DNA of 64,000 bases from Youxingia wuxianensis (GCF_014385085.1 NZ_JACRTD010000007.1:62001-126000), one strand, 5' to 3'; positions 47,265 through 56,740 are shown, counted from the stretch's first letter. Program-made: numbers and translations. Notes: a model not told the origin generated them from the letters alone.

Positions 47265-48914
47265 TTAGACTTTAAAGCTGTCTTTCAAGGTTACGATGCG
47301 GTTAAAAGCATTGGTATTTTTGCTGTCTTTGCAAAAATACCCCATTCGTACAAACTGGAATTTATCGCCTGGTTTTGCATCTTTCAGAGAAGGCTCCAGC
47401 TTACAGTCTTTCAAAACAGTCAAACTGTTCGGATTTAAGAAATCCAAATAGTTTTTACCCTCTGGGATATCGTTTACATTCTCCAAAGTGAACAAATTAT
47501 CATACAGCATAACCGAAGCATCCACCGCATATTTGGCGCTTACCCAGTGGATGGTGCCCTTTACTTTGCGCCCATCCAGCGGCATTGCGTTTTTCGCCTC
47601 CAGGTCGCAGGTGCAGCGAAGCTCGATAATTTCGTTATTTGCGTCCTTAATTACCTCATTGCACTTAATGATATAAGAGCCCATCAGCCGCACTTCCCCG
47701 CCCAATTTCAGCCGTTGGAACTTGGGCGGCGGCACCTCGGCAAAATCGGATTTTTCAATGTACAATTCCCGGGTGAAGGGAACCTCTCGAACGCCGCTTT
47801 GAGGGTCCACCGGATTATTGGAAATGGAAAAATACTCCTCTTGATCTTGCGGATAATTGGTGATCACCACTTTAAGCGGTTCCGTGACCGCCATACGCCG
47901 CGGCGCCGCAGCGTTAAGCTCTTCCCGGATACAATACTCTAAAAGCTTTAGATCCACCAGGCTGTTGGATTTGGCAACGCCTGCGCGCTTGACAAATTCC
48001 AGAATAGAAGCGGGAGTATATCCTCTTCTGCGCAGAGCGCACAAAGTGGGCATACGGGGATCGTCCCAACCATCCACCCGGCCGGTTTCTACCAGTTCCC
48101 GCAGATACCGTTTGCTCATCACAGTATGGGTGATATTCAGCCGGGCAAATTCATACTGATGAGGTTTTTTCTCAAAATCGATATTATTCACTACCCAGTC
48201 GTATAGAGGGCGGTGATTTTCAAATTCCAGGGAACACAAGGAATGGGTAATCCCCTCAATGGCATCCTGGATAGGATGCGCGAAGTCGTACAGAGGATAG
48301 ATACACCACTTATCCCCCTGACGGTGGTGGTGAGCCCGCACGATACGATAGATGGCAGGGTCGCGCATGTTCATATTCGGGGACGCCATATCAATCTTTG
48401 CCCGCAAAGTTTTGCTGCCGTCGGGAAATTCGCCGTTTTTCATCCGTTCAAACAAATCCAAGTTTTCTTCCACACAACGGTTGCGATAGGGACTTTCTTT
48501 TCCCGGCTGAGTCAAGGTGCCCCGGTACTCCCGAAGCTCGTCCGGACTTAGATCGCATACATAAGCTTTGCTGTCTTTAATCAGTTTAACCGCATATTCA
48601 TAACACTGATCAAAATAATCGGAGCCATAATAGATGCCGCCGTTGGGAATAGCGCCCAGCCAAGTTAAATCCTCTTCAATGGATTTAACATATTCGTCGT
48701 CCTCCCGTACCGGATTGGTATCGTCATAACGAAGATTAAACAGGCCGCCATATTTCATAGCGGTGCTGTAGTTTATCCAAATGGCCTTGGCGCTGCCAAT
48801 ATGAAGATAGCCGTTAGGCTCCGGGGGAAAGCGGGTATGAATGCGTTCTTTTAATCCCCCCGCAATATCCTCGTCGATAATATCATGTATAAAATTAGAT
48901 ATTGTTTCGCTCAC
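47265..48914 (-). CDS. glnS: Glutamine--tRNA ligase
   Basis: 549-aa class I synthetase charging tRNA-Gln. HIGH-type motif in [20 protein letters not shown] (about 29-48), [20 protein letters not shown], and KMSKS-like [14 protein letters not shown]. The C-terminal anticodon-binding beta-barrels contain [20 protein letters not shown]. The FPPEPNG signature separates GlnRS from GluRS. Many clostridia lack GlnRS and use Gln-tRNA amidation, so direct charging is a notable feature. The 217-bp gap to gltX (48915-49131) holds several weak stems but no T-box core motif. Confidence 0.97.
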   Translation of the reverse strand: MSETISNFIHDIIDEDIAGGLKERIHTRFPPEPNGYLHIGSAKAIWINYSTAMKYGGLFNLRYDDTNPVREDDEYVKSIEEDLTWLGAIPNGGIYYGSDYFDQCYEYAVKLIKDSKAYVCDLSPDELREYRGTLTQPGKESPYRNRCVEENLDLFERMKNGEFPDGSKTLRAKIDMASPNMNMRDPAIYRIVRAHHHRQGDKWCIYPLYDFAHPIQDAIEGITHSLCSLEFENHRPLYDWVVNNIDFEKKPHQYEFARLNITHTVMSKRYLRELVETGRVDGWDDPRMPTLCALRRRGYTPASILEFVKRAGVAKSNSLVDLKLLEYCIREELNAAAPRRMAVTEPLKVVITNYPQDQEEYFSISNNPVDPQSGVREVPFTRELYIEKSDFAEVPPPKFQRLKLGGEVRLMGSYIIKCNEVIKDANNEIIELRCTCDLEAKNAMPLDGRKVKGTIHWVSAKYAVDASVMLYDNLFTLENVNDIPEGKNYLDFLNPNSLTVLKDCKLEPSLKDAKPGDKFQFVRMGYFCKDSKNTNAFNRIVTLKDSFKV

Positions 48915-49131
48915 AATTCTTCCTCCTCCTTCCCTTTTTTTAAAAAAGGGAAGCCAAAAAATTTCTCCCGCTTTTTAAAAAAGATGCGGGTCAAAAAATA
49001 CCGATAGATCCTGCAGCGCTTTTACAGGAAATCTGCAGGTTCGAAGTTTCGGCTGATTTTACCAAAGTCTCCCGTGGGAACAAACCCTCCAGGAAGGGCG
49101 ACCCCCAGTTTAAGGGAACGGGGAGAGGGCG

Positions 49132-50772
49132 TCAAACGATTCCTTTTGCCAGACGTTCTTTTACTCGCCGCGCACCCAACACCTGCATTACCTCGTACAT
49201 ATCCGGGGAATTGGTGCGTCCGGTAACAGCTACACGGATCACCATGCTAACGTCCCCTACATGGCCCTTATACGCGTCCGGATCCTTTTTATAATCCTTC
49301 GTGTTTCCAGCAAACCCCAATTCCTGGGAAATGGTTTTAATTTTATCAAACCACTGGTTGTTGTCATCCGCCGGATCATATGCCAAAGAAAACTTTTCCA
49401 AAATGGCCCTGCGGTCCGCCGCGGATACATTTTCCGGATAATCTTCCTCCTGCTGGAAAAGCTCGTCGAAGAAAAAGCTCATATATGCCTTGGCCTCACT
49501 CCAGACAGCGATATCCTTTCTGGGCTTGGGGCACTCCCGGCCGATGGCTAAAATTTGTTTCGTATAGGCTTCATCCCTGGTAAGCAGGGCATAAAACTCT
49601 TCGTCGAACTGTTTGGCCCACTCTGTAAGCAGGCAGTATACGGTTTCTGTTTTCATTCGGGAAATCACATTTTTGGAGATATCCCGCAGTTTGTCAATAT
49701 CGAACAGAGAACCGGACACGCTCATTTTTTTAGTGGTAAAATTAAACTTTTGGATATCTTCCTGGGGATTAGCAATCCGCCATTCCTCAAAGTTGGAATT
49801 TAACAGAGTCATGATATATTCGATTACTGCCGCAACGGAATATCCTTGTGCCTTATAGTAGTCCAGCGCCAATTCCGGGTCCTTACGCTTGGAAAGCTTG
49901 CGTTTGGAACCGCCGTCCATCTTCATCAGCTGGGCGGTATGCACATATTTAGGCGGTTTCCAGCCCATCGCCTGGAACAGCTGCAAATGAATGGGCAGGG
50001 TAGCCAGCCATTCTTCTCCCCGCACAACATGGGTAGTGCGCATTAAGTGATCGTCCACCACATGGGCAAAATGATAGGTAGGAATACCGTCGGACTTGAG
50101 CAGCACCACATCCTGATCATTTTCCGGAAACTCCATCTGACCCTTTACCAGGTCGGTAAATTTCACTCTGCGCTCTAAGTTGCCCTCGCTGCGAAAACGC
50201 AGTACAAACGGGACGCCCCCATCCAATTTAGCTTTAATTTCATCCAAAGGCATGTTCCGATGAACCGCCCATTCTCCGTAATAACCAAAATTAGCTTTTT
50301 GGGCCGCCTGTTTTTCCCGGATAGCGGCCAATTCTTCCTCGGTGCAGAAACAAGGATACGCTTTTCCCTGCTGGGTAAGCCATTTGGCAAAGGTTTGATA
50401 AATCTCCGCACGCTGTCGCTGTCGGTAAGGGCCATAGTTGCCACAGTCCTCCTGAAGGCCGGCGCCCTCATCAAAATTCAGACCATAATCACTGAATACG
50501 TTCAGGATGGTTTCCACCCCGCCGGGAACTTCCCTTTTTTGATCGGTGTCCTCAATACGAAGATAAAATACGCCGCCGCTTTGATGAGCCAGCCGTTCGT
50601 CCGCCACCGCGCCGAACAGATTGCCCAGATGCATAAATCCTGTAGGGCTGGGAGCGATACGGGTGACTTTTGCCCCTTGGGGAAGCTCTCTTTCTGGATA
50701 GCGGGCTTCTATCTCCTCAGGGGTTGTGTGGATATTGGGAAAAAGTAGGTCAGCCAAATTATTACAGTCCAT
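49132..50772 (-). CDS. gltX: Glutamate--tRNA ligase
   Basis: 546-aa GluRS, class I. RIAPSPTGFMHLGNLFGAVA is the HIGH motif region, YLRIEDTDQKREVPGGVETI follows, and KRKLSKRKDPELALDYYKAQ is the KMSKS region. C-terminal helical anticodon-binding domain. Longer than typical bacterial GluRS (about 480) with an N-terminal extension and a spacer region around 385-450. It lies between ruvX and glnS on the minus strand; gap of 99 bp to ruvX. Confidence 0.95.
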   Translation of the reverse strand: MDCNNLADLLFPNIHTTPEEIEARYPERELPQGAKVTRIAPSPTGFMHLGNLFGAVADERLAHQSGGVFYLRIEDTDQKREVPGGVETILNVFSDYGLNFDEGAGLQEDCGNYGPYRQRQRAEIYQTFAKWLTQQGKAYPCFCTEEELAAIREKQAAQKANFGYYGEWAVHRNMPLDEIKAKLDGGVPFVLRFRSEGNLERRVKFTDLVKGQMEFPENDQDVVLLKSDGIPTYHFAHVVDDHLMRTTHVVRGEEWLATLPIHLQLFQAMGWKPPKYVHTAQLMKMDGGSKRKLSKRKDPELALDYYKAQGYSVAAVIEYIMTLLNSNFEEWRIANPQEDIQKFNFTTKKMSVSGSLFDIDKLRDISKNVISRMKTETVYCLLTEWAKQFDEEFYALLTRDEAYTKQILAIGRECPKPRKDIAVWSEAKAYMSFFFDELFQQEEDYPENVSAADRRAILEKFSLAYDPADDNNQWFDKIKTISQELGFAGNTKDYKKDPDAYKGHVGDVSMVIRVAVTGRTNSPDMYEVMQVLGARRVKERLAKGIV

Positions 50773-50871
50773 TTTGATCCTCCGCTAAATTATCAAATAG
50801 GTAAAACATATTTTACACTATTTTTCTATAGTTTTCAACTGAGAAACCCGGAAAATACCGCCGCTGGCCGC

Positions 50872-51297
50872 TTATTCTTCCGGATGGTTTCTACGATAGT
50901 TCAGATAGCTCTCCAAAATAATCGCCGCCGCCAGCTGGTCCACCGTTTCTTTACGTTTTTTGCCTCTGGTATCCGTTTCATTGAGAAAGCCGATGGCGGA
51001 CACGGTAGTGCCGCGTTCATCCCACAAACGCACTGGAACTTCCACCATTTTTTCCAGCCGCTGGGCAAATTCTTCGCATAATTTTGCCCGGTCGCCGATG
51101 GTGCCGTTCATATTGATGGGATGTCCCACTACAATTTCTTTCACGTCATACTCCACTGAGGCCACTGCAACTTTTTGCAGGACGCTTTCAAAATTTCTAT
51201 CGTGAATGACCCCTATGGGGGAAGCCAAAAATTCTGTTTTATCGCAGCAGGCAAGCCCCGTGCGAGCGTCGCCGAAATCTACCGCCATAATTTTCAT
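50872..51297 (-). CDS. ruvX: Holliday junction resolvase-like protein RuvX/YqgF
   Basis: 141-aa RNase H-fold protein: MKIMAVDFGDARTGLACCDK with the first catalytic Asp, EIVVGHPINMNGTIGDRAKL, and RLWDERGTTVSAIGFLNETD, then DQLAAAIILESYL with the last acidic residue. YqgF proteins process 16S rRNA 5' ends or resolve junctions. Located 22 bp downstream of the phosphatase gene; likely in the pyrKD transcript. Confidence 0.93.
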   Translation of the reverse strand: MKIMAVDFGDARTGLACCDKTEFLASPIGVIHDRNFESVLQKVAVASVEYDVKEIVVGHPINMNGTIGDRAKLCEEFAQRLEKMVEVPVRLWDERGTTVSAIGFLNETDTRGKKRKETVDQLAAAIILESYLNYRRNHPEE

Positions 51298-51319
51298 AAT
51301 CGATCTCCTGTCTCTTATT

Positions 51320-51994
51320 TTATTTTACCGCCGCCGGAGGTTTGGTTTTCCACCAGGCCACATCGCTGGGGCAGGTCTCTTTGTTTGGAAGATGAGAAGC
51401 GTCGCTGAGATATAGGATCCGAGGCCGCAGATCTTTATCATATTCAATAAGATTTACCGAGGTATTCTCGCACCAGCCTATTTCATTTATTTTTTCCACG
51501 CCCCAGCCATGAAGAAAACACTGATAATTGCGGATAGCGCATCCATGAGAAAACACCGCGATGGTCTTTCCTTGGTTTTCCTGTAAAATGGCTTCGATCC
51601 CCCGCTGCATCCGCTGGTATACCTGTTTCATACTCTCTCCGCCCGGAGCGGTGAAATGGGCCGGATCATTTTCCCACAGATCAAACTCTCTGGGAAACAG
51701 CTGAGGCAGATCGGCAAAAGAGTGTCCCTCAAACCGGCCGCCGTCAATCTCAATGATCTCCTTTTTCAGGAAAATAGGCAGATGATAATATTCATTGACC
51801 GCTTTCGCAGTTTCATATGCCCTGATCAGCGGGCTGGAGTAGATTGCCTGAATGCCATATTCCTTGCACCGCCGCGCCAAAAATTTGATCTGTTCCTGTC
51901 CGCGCGCGCTCAACTCGCCGTCCAGCCGCCCCTGAAACACCCGGTCGATATTTCCCTGTGCCTGGGCGTGGCGGATTAGGTATAGTCTTGTCAT
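51320..51994 (-). CDS. Histidine phosphatase family protein
   Basis: 224 aa; start MTRLYLIRHAQ at 51994 with GAGGTG 7 nt upstream (a GTG at 52003 is less likely). Phosphoglycerate-mutase-like fold: catalytic His in LIRHAQAQGNIDRVFQGRLD (RHA rather than RHG), SSPLIRAYETAKA, and the second His in TIAVFSHGCAIRNYQCFL. Substrate unknown; related proteins act on phosphosugars or cobalamin precursors. Between pyrD and ruvX on the minus strand. Confidence 0.88.
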   Translation of the reverse strand: MTRLYLIRHAQAQGNIDRVFQGRLDGELSARGQEQIKFLARRCKEYGIQAIYSSPLIRAYETAKAVNEYYHLPIFLKKEIIEIDGGRFEGHSFADLPQLFPREFDLWENDPAHFTAPGGESMKQVYQRMQRGIEAILQENQGKTIAVFSHGCAIRNYQCFLHGWGVEKINEIGWCENTSVNLIEYDKDLRPRILYLSDASHLPNKETCPSDVAWWKTKPPAAVK

Positions 51995-52027
51995 CCTCAG
52001 CACCTCTCATTCAGCGGACAAAGCCAA

Positions 52028-52939
52028 TTACCAGGGCTTTACCGTGCCGACAATTTCATTGATATCGCGGACGCCCTGCTGATCCAGCCACTGGTCTATT
52101 CCCTCGATTACCTTTAGGGGAACATACGGGTCGTAAAACAGAGCCGCGCCGATCTGTACCGCCCGGGCGCCTGCCATCATCATCTCAACGGCGTCCTGCC
52201 ATTTCTCAATTCCCCCCATGCCCACCACCGGGATACTCACCTGGCTGGCCACCTGCCAGACCATACGCACCGCAACCGGAAAGACCGCCGGGCCGGAGAG
52301 TCCCCCTACATTGTTATGGAGTATGGGGCGGCGGGTAGCGATATCAATACGCATCCCCAGCAGGGTATTGATAAGGGAAACAGCGTCGGCCCCCGCGTCC
52401 TGTACTGCTTTGGCAATGGATACGATATCTGTTACATTGGGGGAAAGCTTAACCATCATAGGTTTTGTCGTATATCTGCGCATATGGGAAACCACATTTC
52501 CCGCCGAAGCGCAGCTGGTGCCAAAAGCTACGCCCCCTTCTTTTACATTGGGGCAGGAGATATTTACTTCCAGCATGTCGATTTTGCTGCTGTCCAGCCG
52601 CTCGGCAATAGCGCAGTAGTCCTCCAAAGTGCTCCCCGCCACATTGGCGATCAGCACCGTGTCCCGCTTTTCCAAGAAAGGCATATCGTTTTGTAAAAAC
52701 GCTTCTACTCCCGGATTTTGAAGCCCTACGGAATTAAGCATTCCTTTTGGCGTCTCGGCGATCCGGGGAGGAGGATTGCCCTGCCGTTCCCGGATAGTCA
52801 TTCCTTTAAGCGAGATACCGCCCAACTTCTCCATCGGGTACATTTTATCATATTCCCGTCCGAAGCCACAGCATCCAGAGGCCGTGATTACTGGATTTTT
52901 AAAGGAAACCCCAGCGATATTTACACCAAGCTTCGCCAT
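52028..52939 (-). CDS. pyrD: Dihydroorotate dehydrogenase B, catalytic subunit
   Basis: 303-aa class 1B enzyme oxidising dihydroorotate to orotate in pyrimidine synthesis. FMN site and substrate loop: FKNPVITASGCCGFGREYDK, LNSVGLQNPGVEAFLQNDMP, EVNISCPNVKEGGVAFGTSC (active-site Cys), NTLLGMRIDIATRRPILHNN, VGGLSGPAVFPVAVRMVWQV and VVGMGGIEKWQDAVEMMMAG. The start overlaps the last base of pyrK, giving the coupled heterotetramer genes. Confidence 0.97.
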   Translation of the reverse strand: MAKLGVNIAGVSFKNPVITASGCCGFGREYDKMYPMEKLGGISLKGMTIRERQGNPPPRIAETPKGMLNSVGLQNPGVEAFLQNDMPFLEKRDTVLIANVAGSTLEDYCAIAERLDSSKIDMLEVNISCPNVKEGGVAFGTSCASAGNVVSHMRRYTTKPMMVKLSPNVTDIVSIAKAVQDAGADAVSLINTLLGMRIDIATRRPILHNNVGGLSGPAVFPVAVRMVWQVASQVSIPVVGMGGIEKWQDAVEMMMAGARAVQIGAALFYDPYVPLKVIEGIDQWLDQQGVRDINEIVGTVKPW

Positions 52940-53709
52940 TAAAACACCACCTCATCTCCATCAAATACCGGGCCGTCCTTGCACACATGGGTAAAAATTT
53001 CTTTGCCGTCCCGCACCGTACGGCAGGCGCACACCAGACAGGCGCCAACCCCGCAGCCCATACGCTCCTCCAAGGAAACTTTTGTCGGTACATTGGCTTG
53101 CTGAGCGATGGAAACCACTGATTTGAGCATAGGCATAGGACCGCAGGCGCAGATCAAATCCGCCGGCCCCTGTTCCAGGCGTTCTTTTAACAGCCCGCTG
53201 ACAAATCCATGATATCCGGCGGAACCATCGTCGGTGGCAAGGCGGGTGTCGCAGCCCAAAGATTCAAAGTCGCTTTTTAAAATTACCGCCTGGGAATTTC
53301 GGAATCCGATAATGGCGGTGGCGTTTTTTCCATAATGGGCCGCTGTCTCCACCATGGGCGGCACGCCGATTCCGCCGCCCACAACGATCACCTTATTTTC
53401 AGGGGAAAGCAGGGGAAACCCATTGCCCAAGGGACCCAAAATATCCATGCTGTCCCCCACAGAAAGGTGGGACATCTCTTGCGTTCCCCCGCCGCGCACT
53501 TCAAACACCAAACGGATGGTTTGCCGCTGCCTGTCAATTTGGCACAAGGAAATCGGCCGGCGCAAGGTAAAACCGTCCGCCCGAATGTGGACAAACTGCC
53601 CGGCTGCCGCTTGGGAAGCGATGGGAGGACAATACACCGTATAATCAAAAATCCCAGGAGCCAGTTCTTTTTTTGCCGTGATGGGAAAAAGCGACTGAAT
53701 ATAGGACAT
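52939..53709 (-). CDS. pyrK: Dihydroorotate dehydrogenase B, electron transfer subunit
   Basis: 256-aa FAD/[2Fe-2S] subunit passing electrons from PyrD to NAD. FAD domain: TLRRPISLCQIDRQRQTIRL; NAD domain: VIVVGGGIGVPPMVETAAHY; cluster motif ERMGCGVGACLVCACRT plus Cys in FTHVCKDGPVF. Directly precedes and overlaps pyrD. A promoter lies about 85 bp upstream on the minus strand. No other pyr genes are in the window. Confidence 0.96.
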   Translation of the reverse strand: MSYIQSLFPITAKKELAPGIFDYTVYCPPIASQAAAGQFVHIRADGFTLRRPISLCQIDRQRQTIRLVFEVRGGGTQEMSHLSVGDSMDILGPLGNGFPLLSPENKVIVVGGGIGVPPMVETAAHYGKNATAIIGFRNSQAVILKSDFESLGCDTRLATDDGSAGYHGFVSGLLKERLEQGPADLICACGPMPMLKSVVSIAQQANVPTKVSLEERMGCGVGACLVCACRTVRDGKEIFTHVCKDGPVFDGDEVVF

Positions 53710-53794
53710 AATTTCACAATCCTTTGCTCGAAGTAAGCGTTACCGCCCAATTTAGAAAAAAGCCTGTCAAAAAAGGCGCTCCACTCTTTTTCTT

Positions 53795-53823
53795 ATTATA
53801 CTATACCCCCGTGACGGTTACAA
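53795..53823 (-). promoter_or_regulatory. Promoter of pyrK-pyrD transcript
   Basis: Minus strand TTGTAA (53823-53818), 17-bp spacer, TATAAT (53800-53795). I see no PyrR-type attenuator in the 85-nt leader. Confidence 0.7.
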
Positions 53824-53866
53824 CGCTCAATCCAACACAAATCAGTAAGATTTTGCTGAACAAAGC

Positions 53867-53895
53867 TTGCAATTTTCATATAAAAGGACTAGAAT
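53867..53895 (+). promoter_or_regulatory. Promoter of queT
   Basis: TTGCAA (53867-53872), 17-bp spacer, TAGAAT (53890-53895). Confidence 0.7.
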
Positions 53896-53901
53896 AGCAC
53901 T

Positions 53902-54053
53902 TGCTGAAAAATCTATTCTTTCAGTGGCCAGTCGCAAGTTCCTGGCCGCCGGCGGAAAAATTTTCCCGCCGGCAAAACAGCGCTCTGGCAAAATCCAAAG
54001 CTGTCAGCGCGCGGGCCGAGATGATCGGTCTTACTACGAAAGGAAAACTGAAT
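53902..54053 (+). promoter_or_regulatory. Structured 5' leader of queT, candidate preQ1-type riboswitch
   Basis: About 150 nt from predicted start to ATG with consecutive stems: CTGAAA/TTTCAG (53904-53924), GGCCA/TGGCC (53926-53947), GCCGGCGG/CCGCCGGC (53948-53973), GCGCT/AGCGC (53980-54010) and GGCCGA/TCGGTC (54014-54030), then ribosome site AAAGGA. queT homologues are frequently preceded by preQ1 riboswitches, including a class (preQ1-III) known from Ruminococcaceae. I cannot match the aptamer consensus from memory, so class is open. Confidence 0.5.
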
Positions 54054-54587
54054 ATGAAAACAACAAACACCAAACGCATGGTAACCGCGGCGATGATCGC
54101 GGCTGCCTACACCGCAGTGAGCCTGGTGCTTTTGCCCCTGAGCTTTGGGCCGGTCCAGGTGCGGGTCTCTGAAGCCCTGACGCTGCTTACGGTATTTAGT
54201 CCGACCGCTGTTACCGGCGTCACCTTGGGCTGTGCTTTAACCAACGCCATCGGTTTGGCCACCGGCGCCAATATTATTGGCATACCGGATATCATTTTTG
54301 GCACCGCCGCGACCCTGGTGGCCGCCGTTTTAAGCTGGAAACTGCGAAAAATCCGATTCTGCGGCCTTCCGATAGCATCCTGTCTGCCGCCGGTAATTGT
54401 TAACGCTCTGGTCATCGGCGGGGAGCTTACTTATGTTGGCAGCGCAGGATTTCCTCTTCCTATTTTTCTTATCAACGCCGCTCAGGTGGCCTTAGGGCAG
54501 ATCGCCTCCTGCTGTGTTATAGGGCTTTTGATGGTATATTTCATGGAGAAAAAAGGACTGGATAAGAAGATTTTTGCTGAAAGATAA
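54054..54587 (+). CDS. queT: QueT-family ECF transporter S component (queuosine precursor uptake)
   Basis: 177 aa; ATG 54054 after AAAGGAAAAC. QueT signature: LSFGPVQVRVSEALTLLTVF, VTGVTLGCALTNAIGLATGA, and the PDIIFGTAATLVAAV helix. Five to six membrane helices. QueT binds queuine/preQ1 precursors and works with an EcfAAT module elsewhere. The long structured leader fits regulation by the transported ligand. It is a monocistronic unit ended by a strong terminator. Confidence 0.9.
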   Translation: MKTTNTKRMVTAAMIAAAYTAVSLVLLPLSFGPVQVRVSEALTLLTVFSPTAVTGVTLGCALTNAIGLATGANIIGIPDIIFGTAATLVAAVLSWKLRKIRFCGLPIASCLPPVIVNALVIGGELTYVGSAGFPLPIFLINAAQVALGQIASCCVIGLLMVYFMEKKGLDKKIFAER

Positions 54588-54590
54588 AAC

Positions 54591-54626
54591 AAACCGGGGA
54601 ACTTCAAAATAGAAGTTCCCCGGTTT
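54591..54626. terminator. Terminator between queT and YesL-like gene
   Basis: AAACCGGGGAACTTC/GAAGTTCCCCGGTTT with a 6-nt loop; works for both converging genes. Confidence 0.93.
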
Positions 54627-54638
54627 ATTTATTATTCT

Positions 54639-55412
54639 TTATTCTTTTTCTAAGGTGTCTTCTCCTTGGATCACATATTTATTTAGCCCGTGAAAAGCGC
54701 AAAAGGTAGTGGTAAAGTTGGCCCAAGAGAAGAAAAAAGGAACCACCAAAAAAGTAGTCACGGGGAAAAACAACAACAGTAGAACAGCGATTATCGCAAC
54801 AATCAGCAGAGCAAGAATATTATATCCCAGACATACAAACGACAGAATAAAAGAATTTTTAAACACCAATTTGATGGGCAGATCAATCGTGGAAACCATC
54901 GGGAACACATACAAGGACATGAGCAGCAAAACAAAAAAGATGGTAGTCACAATCGCGAAGGGAACAACCAGCAGTTTGTTTTCCTGAAGGATCTTCCAGT
55001 ATATCCCCAAAGCGGAAGCAGACAGCAGCATGCCGCCAAAAACGATTAGGCCGGTGATCAGACCTTTTTTAAAATCCGCTTTAAAGCAGCCCCAAAAATC
55101 CCACCATAGAAAATGGTTGGTATCCCGCACCATTTTTGAAGTGATTTTTGCCATAGCGGTTACCACAGGACCTAAAAATATAAGGGGAACAAAGAAAGAA
55201 AACAGTTTAAATCCAGGGGGGACAGATAACGCCAATACAATGCCGATAATAATCATAGGCAGAGCAAACAATAAAAATAAGAAGTTGAGTTTTACCAGTT
55301 CCAGCAGTTCCCGCCAGAGAATTTCAAAATACAAAGCAAGTCCTTTTTTCTTTGGAGCATCCTTTGGAATTCCCGGGCCGGGCCGGCTATACCGGTCTTT
55401 GAAAAAGCCCAT
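54639..55412 (-). CDS. YesL/DUF624 family membrane protein
   Basis: 257 aa. N-terminal cytoplasmic segment (FFKDRYSRPGPGIPKDAPKK) then five or six helices (LNFLFLLFALPMIIIGIVLA; FFVPLIFLGPVVTAMAKITS; LITGLIVFGGMLLSASALGI and later). The pattern resembles DUF624/YesL proteins often found with sugar ABC transporter operons. Downstream of the MsmK-type ATPase on the same strand, though a terminator lies between. Function unknown. Confidence 0.75.
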   Translation of the reverse strand: MGFFKDRYSRPGPGIPKDAPKKKGLALYFEILWRELLELVKLNFLFLLFALPMIIIGIVLALSVPPGFKLFSFFVPLIFLGPVVTAMAKITSKMVRDTNHFLWWDFWGCFKADFKKGLITGLIVFGGMLLSASALGIYWKILQENKLLVVPFAIVTTIFFVLLLMSLYVFPMVSTIDLPIKLVFKNSFILSFVCLGYNILALLIVAIIAVLLLLFFPVTTFLVVPFFFSWANFTTTFCAFHGLNKYVIQGEDTLEKE

Positions 55413-55478
55413 TTACGTGACCTCGTTCCATAAAAAATATATAATAGTATAGCATAAAATCAAAAAAAATCAAATAAA

Positions 55479-55501
55479 GGGGGCGGAGATCCTCCGCCCC
55501 C
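55479..55501 (-). terminator. Terminator after ABC ATPase gene
   Basis: 10-bp stem GGGGGCGGAG/CTCCGCCCCC, loop of 3; on the minus strand followed by TTTATTTGATTTTTTTTG. Confidence 0.9.
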
Positions 55502-55516
55502 AAATAATGGGTAAAA

Positions 55517-56629
55517 TCAGTTGCAGATAGTTTTTTCTGTTTCTTTATCGAACAGATGAATTTTAGTTCCGTCGATAGCAATTTTAATGGTATCGCCGTC
55601 TTTTGCGCTGGAGCGAGGTGGAACCCTGGCGATCATCTTTGTGCCGTTTGTGGTGAAGTACAGATAAATTTCAGAACCCATCAGCTCTGCCAGGTCAACA
55701 GTACATTCAATGGTGCTGTTGGTATCTATACCCATGTAAACTTCTTCATCATGCAGGTTTTCCGGACGGATACCCAGAATAACTTCTTTTCCTACATAGG
55801 GAGCAAGAACTTCTTCCGGAGCCTTGGTCTTCGGAATTTTGATGGAAGAGTCGCCGAACTTGGCTACAAACTGATCTCCGTCTTTCTGGATAGTAACAGG
55901 CAGGAAGTTCATCTGAGGAGAACCGATAAATCCTGCTACGAACATATTGCTGGGTTCATCATACAATTTTTGCGGAGTATCCACCTGCTGGATGAAACCG
56001 TCTTTCATAACAACGATCCGGTCGCCCATGGTCATCGCTTCGGTCTGGTCATGGGTTACGTATACGAAGGTAGTTCCCAAACGTTTATGAAGCTTTGTAA
56101 TCTCGGAACGCATCTGGGTACGCAGTTTGGCGTCCAAGTTGGACAGAGGTTCGTCCAACAGGAATACGGCTGGATTACGAACCATCGCACGGCCCAGGGC
56201 CACACGCTGTCTCTGACCACCGGAAAGCGCCTTCGGCTTACGGTTGAGAAGATGTTCAATATCCAGGATTTTCGCCGCTTCTTCTACTTTTTTCTTAATT
56301 TCCTCTTTAGGAGTTTTGCGCAGCTGCAGGCCGAACGCCATGTTTTTAAACACGGTCATATGGGGGTACAACGCGTAGTTCTGGAATACCATGGCGATAT
56401 CCCTGTCCTTAGGAGCCACGTCGTTTACCAGTCTGTCGCCGATATACAGCTCGCCTTTGGTGATTTCTTCCAGGCCTGCGATCATACGCAGAGTTGTGGA
56501 TTTACCACAGCCGGAAGGTCCGACAAGGATAATAAACTCCTTATCTTCGATTTCAAGGTTGAAATCATGAACGGCGGTAACGTCGCCAGAATAAACCTTA
56601 TAAATGTTCTTTAAGCTAATGCTAGCCAT
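55517..56629 (-). CDS. Sugar ABC transporter ATP-binding protein (MsmK/UgpC type)
   Basis: 370 aa. Walker A ILVGPSGCGKSTTLRMIAGL (about 34-53), Q-loop MVFQNYALYPHMTVFKNMAF, signature KALSGGQRQRVALGRAMVRN, Walker B AVFLLDEPLSNLDAKLR, H-loop VYVTHDQTEAMTMGDRI. The C-terminal 130 residues form the OB-fold regulatory domain of MsmK/MalK-type ATPases. No permeases or binding protein adjoin, so it is probably the shared ATPase energising several carbohydrate importers, as known for MsmK in Firmicutes. It is divergent from an AraC regulator. Confidence 0.94.
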   Translation of the reverse strand: MASISLKNIYKVYSGDVTAVHDFNLEIEDKEFIILVGPSGCGKSTTLRMIAGLEEITKGELYIGDRLVNDVAPKDRDIAMVFQNYALYPHMTVFKNMAFGLQLRKTPKEEIKKKVEEAAKILDIEHLLNRKPKALSGGQRQRVALGRAMVRNPAVFLLDEPLSNLDAKLRTQMRSEITKLHKRLGTTFVYVTHDQTEAMTMGDRIVVMKDGFIQQVDTPQKLYDEPSNMFVAGFIGSPQMNFLPVTIQKDGDQFVAKFGDSSIKIPKTKAPEEVLAPYVGKEVILGIRPENLHDEEVYMGIDTNSTIECTVDLAELMGSEIYLYFTTNGTKMIARVPPRSSAKDGDTIKIAIDGTKIHLFDKETEKTICN

Positions 56630-56659
56630 GAAATGCCCTCCTAATAGTAATTTATTGAT

Positions 56660-56740
56660 TTAAGAATAAAATACTGTTATAATTAGTATTGTTACCTGAT
56701 AATACTATTTTAGCAGGAACCTTATTAATTCACAATAGTA
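56660..56740. promoter_or_regulatory. Divergent control region with repeated AATACT/AGTATT half-sites
   Basis: Between the ABC ATPase (minus) and AraC gene (plus) the half-site AATACT/AGTATT occurs three times in alternating orientation at about 56678-56712. It is a candidate operator for the AraC-type regulator. AT-rich; no promoter is clear enough to mark. Confidence 0.4.

Noticed and set aside
48915..49131. Possible T-box leader before glnS
   Set aside because: No specifier loop or the conserved T-box core sequence was found; only weak stems and a CCTGCAG/CTGCAGG pair.
55556..56614. 352-codon frame antisense to the ABC ATPase
   Set aside because: The minus strand carries every ABC motif; the plus frame has none.
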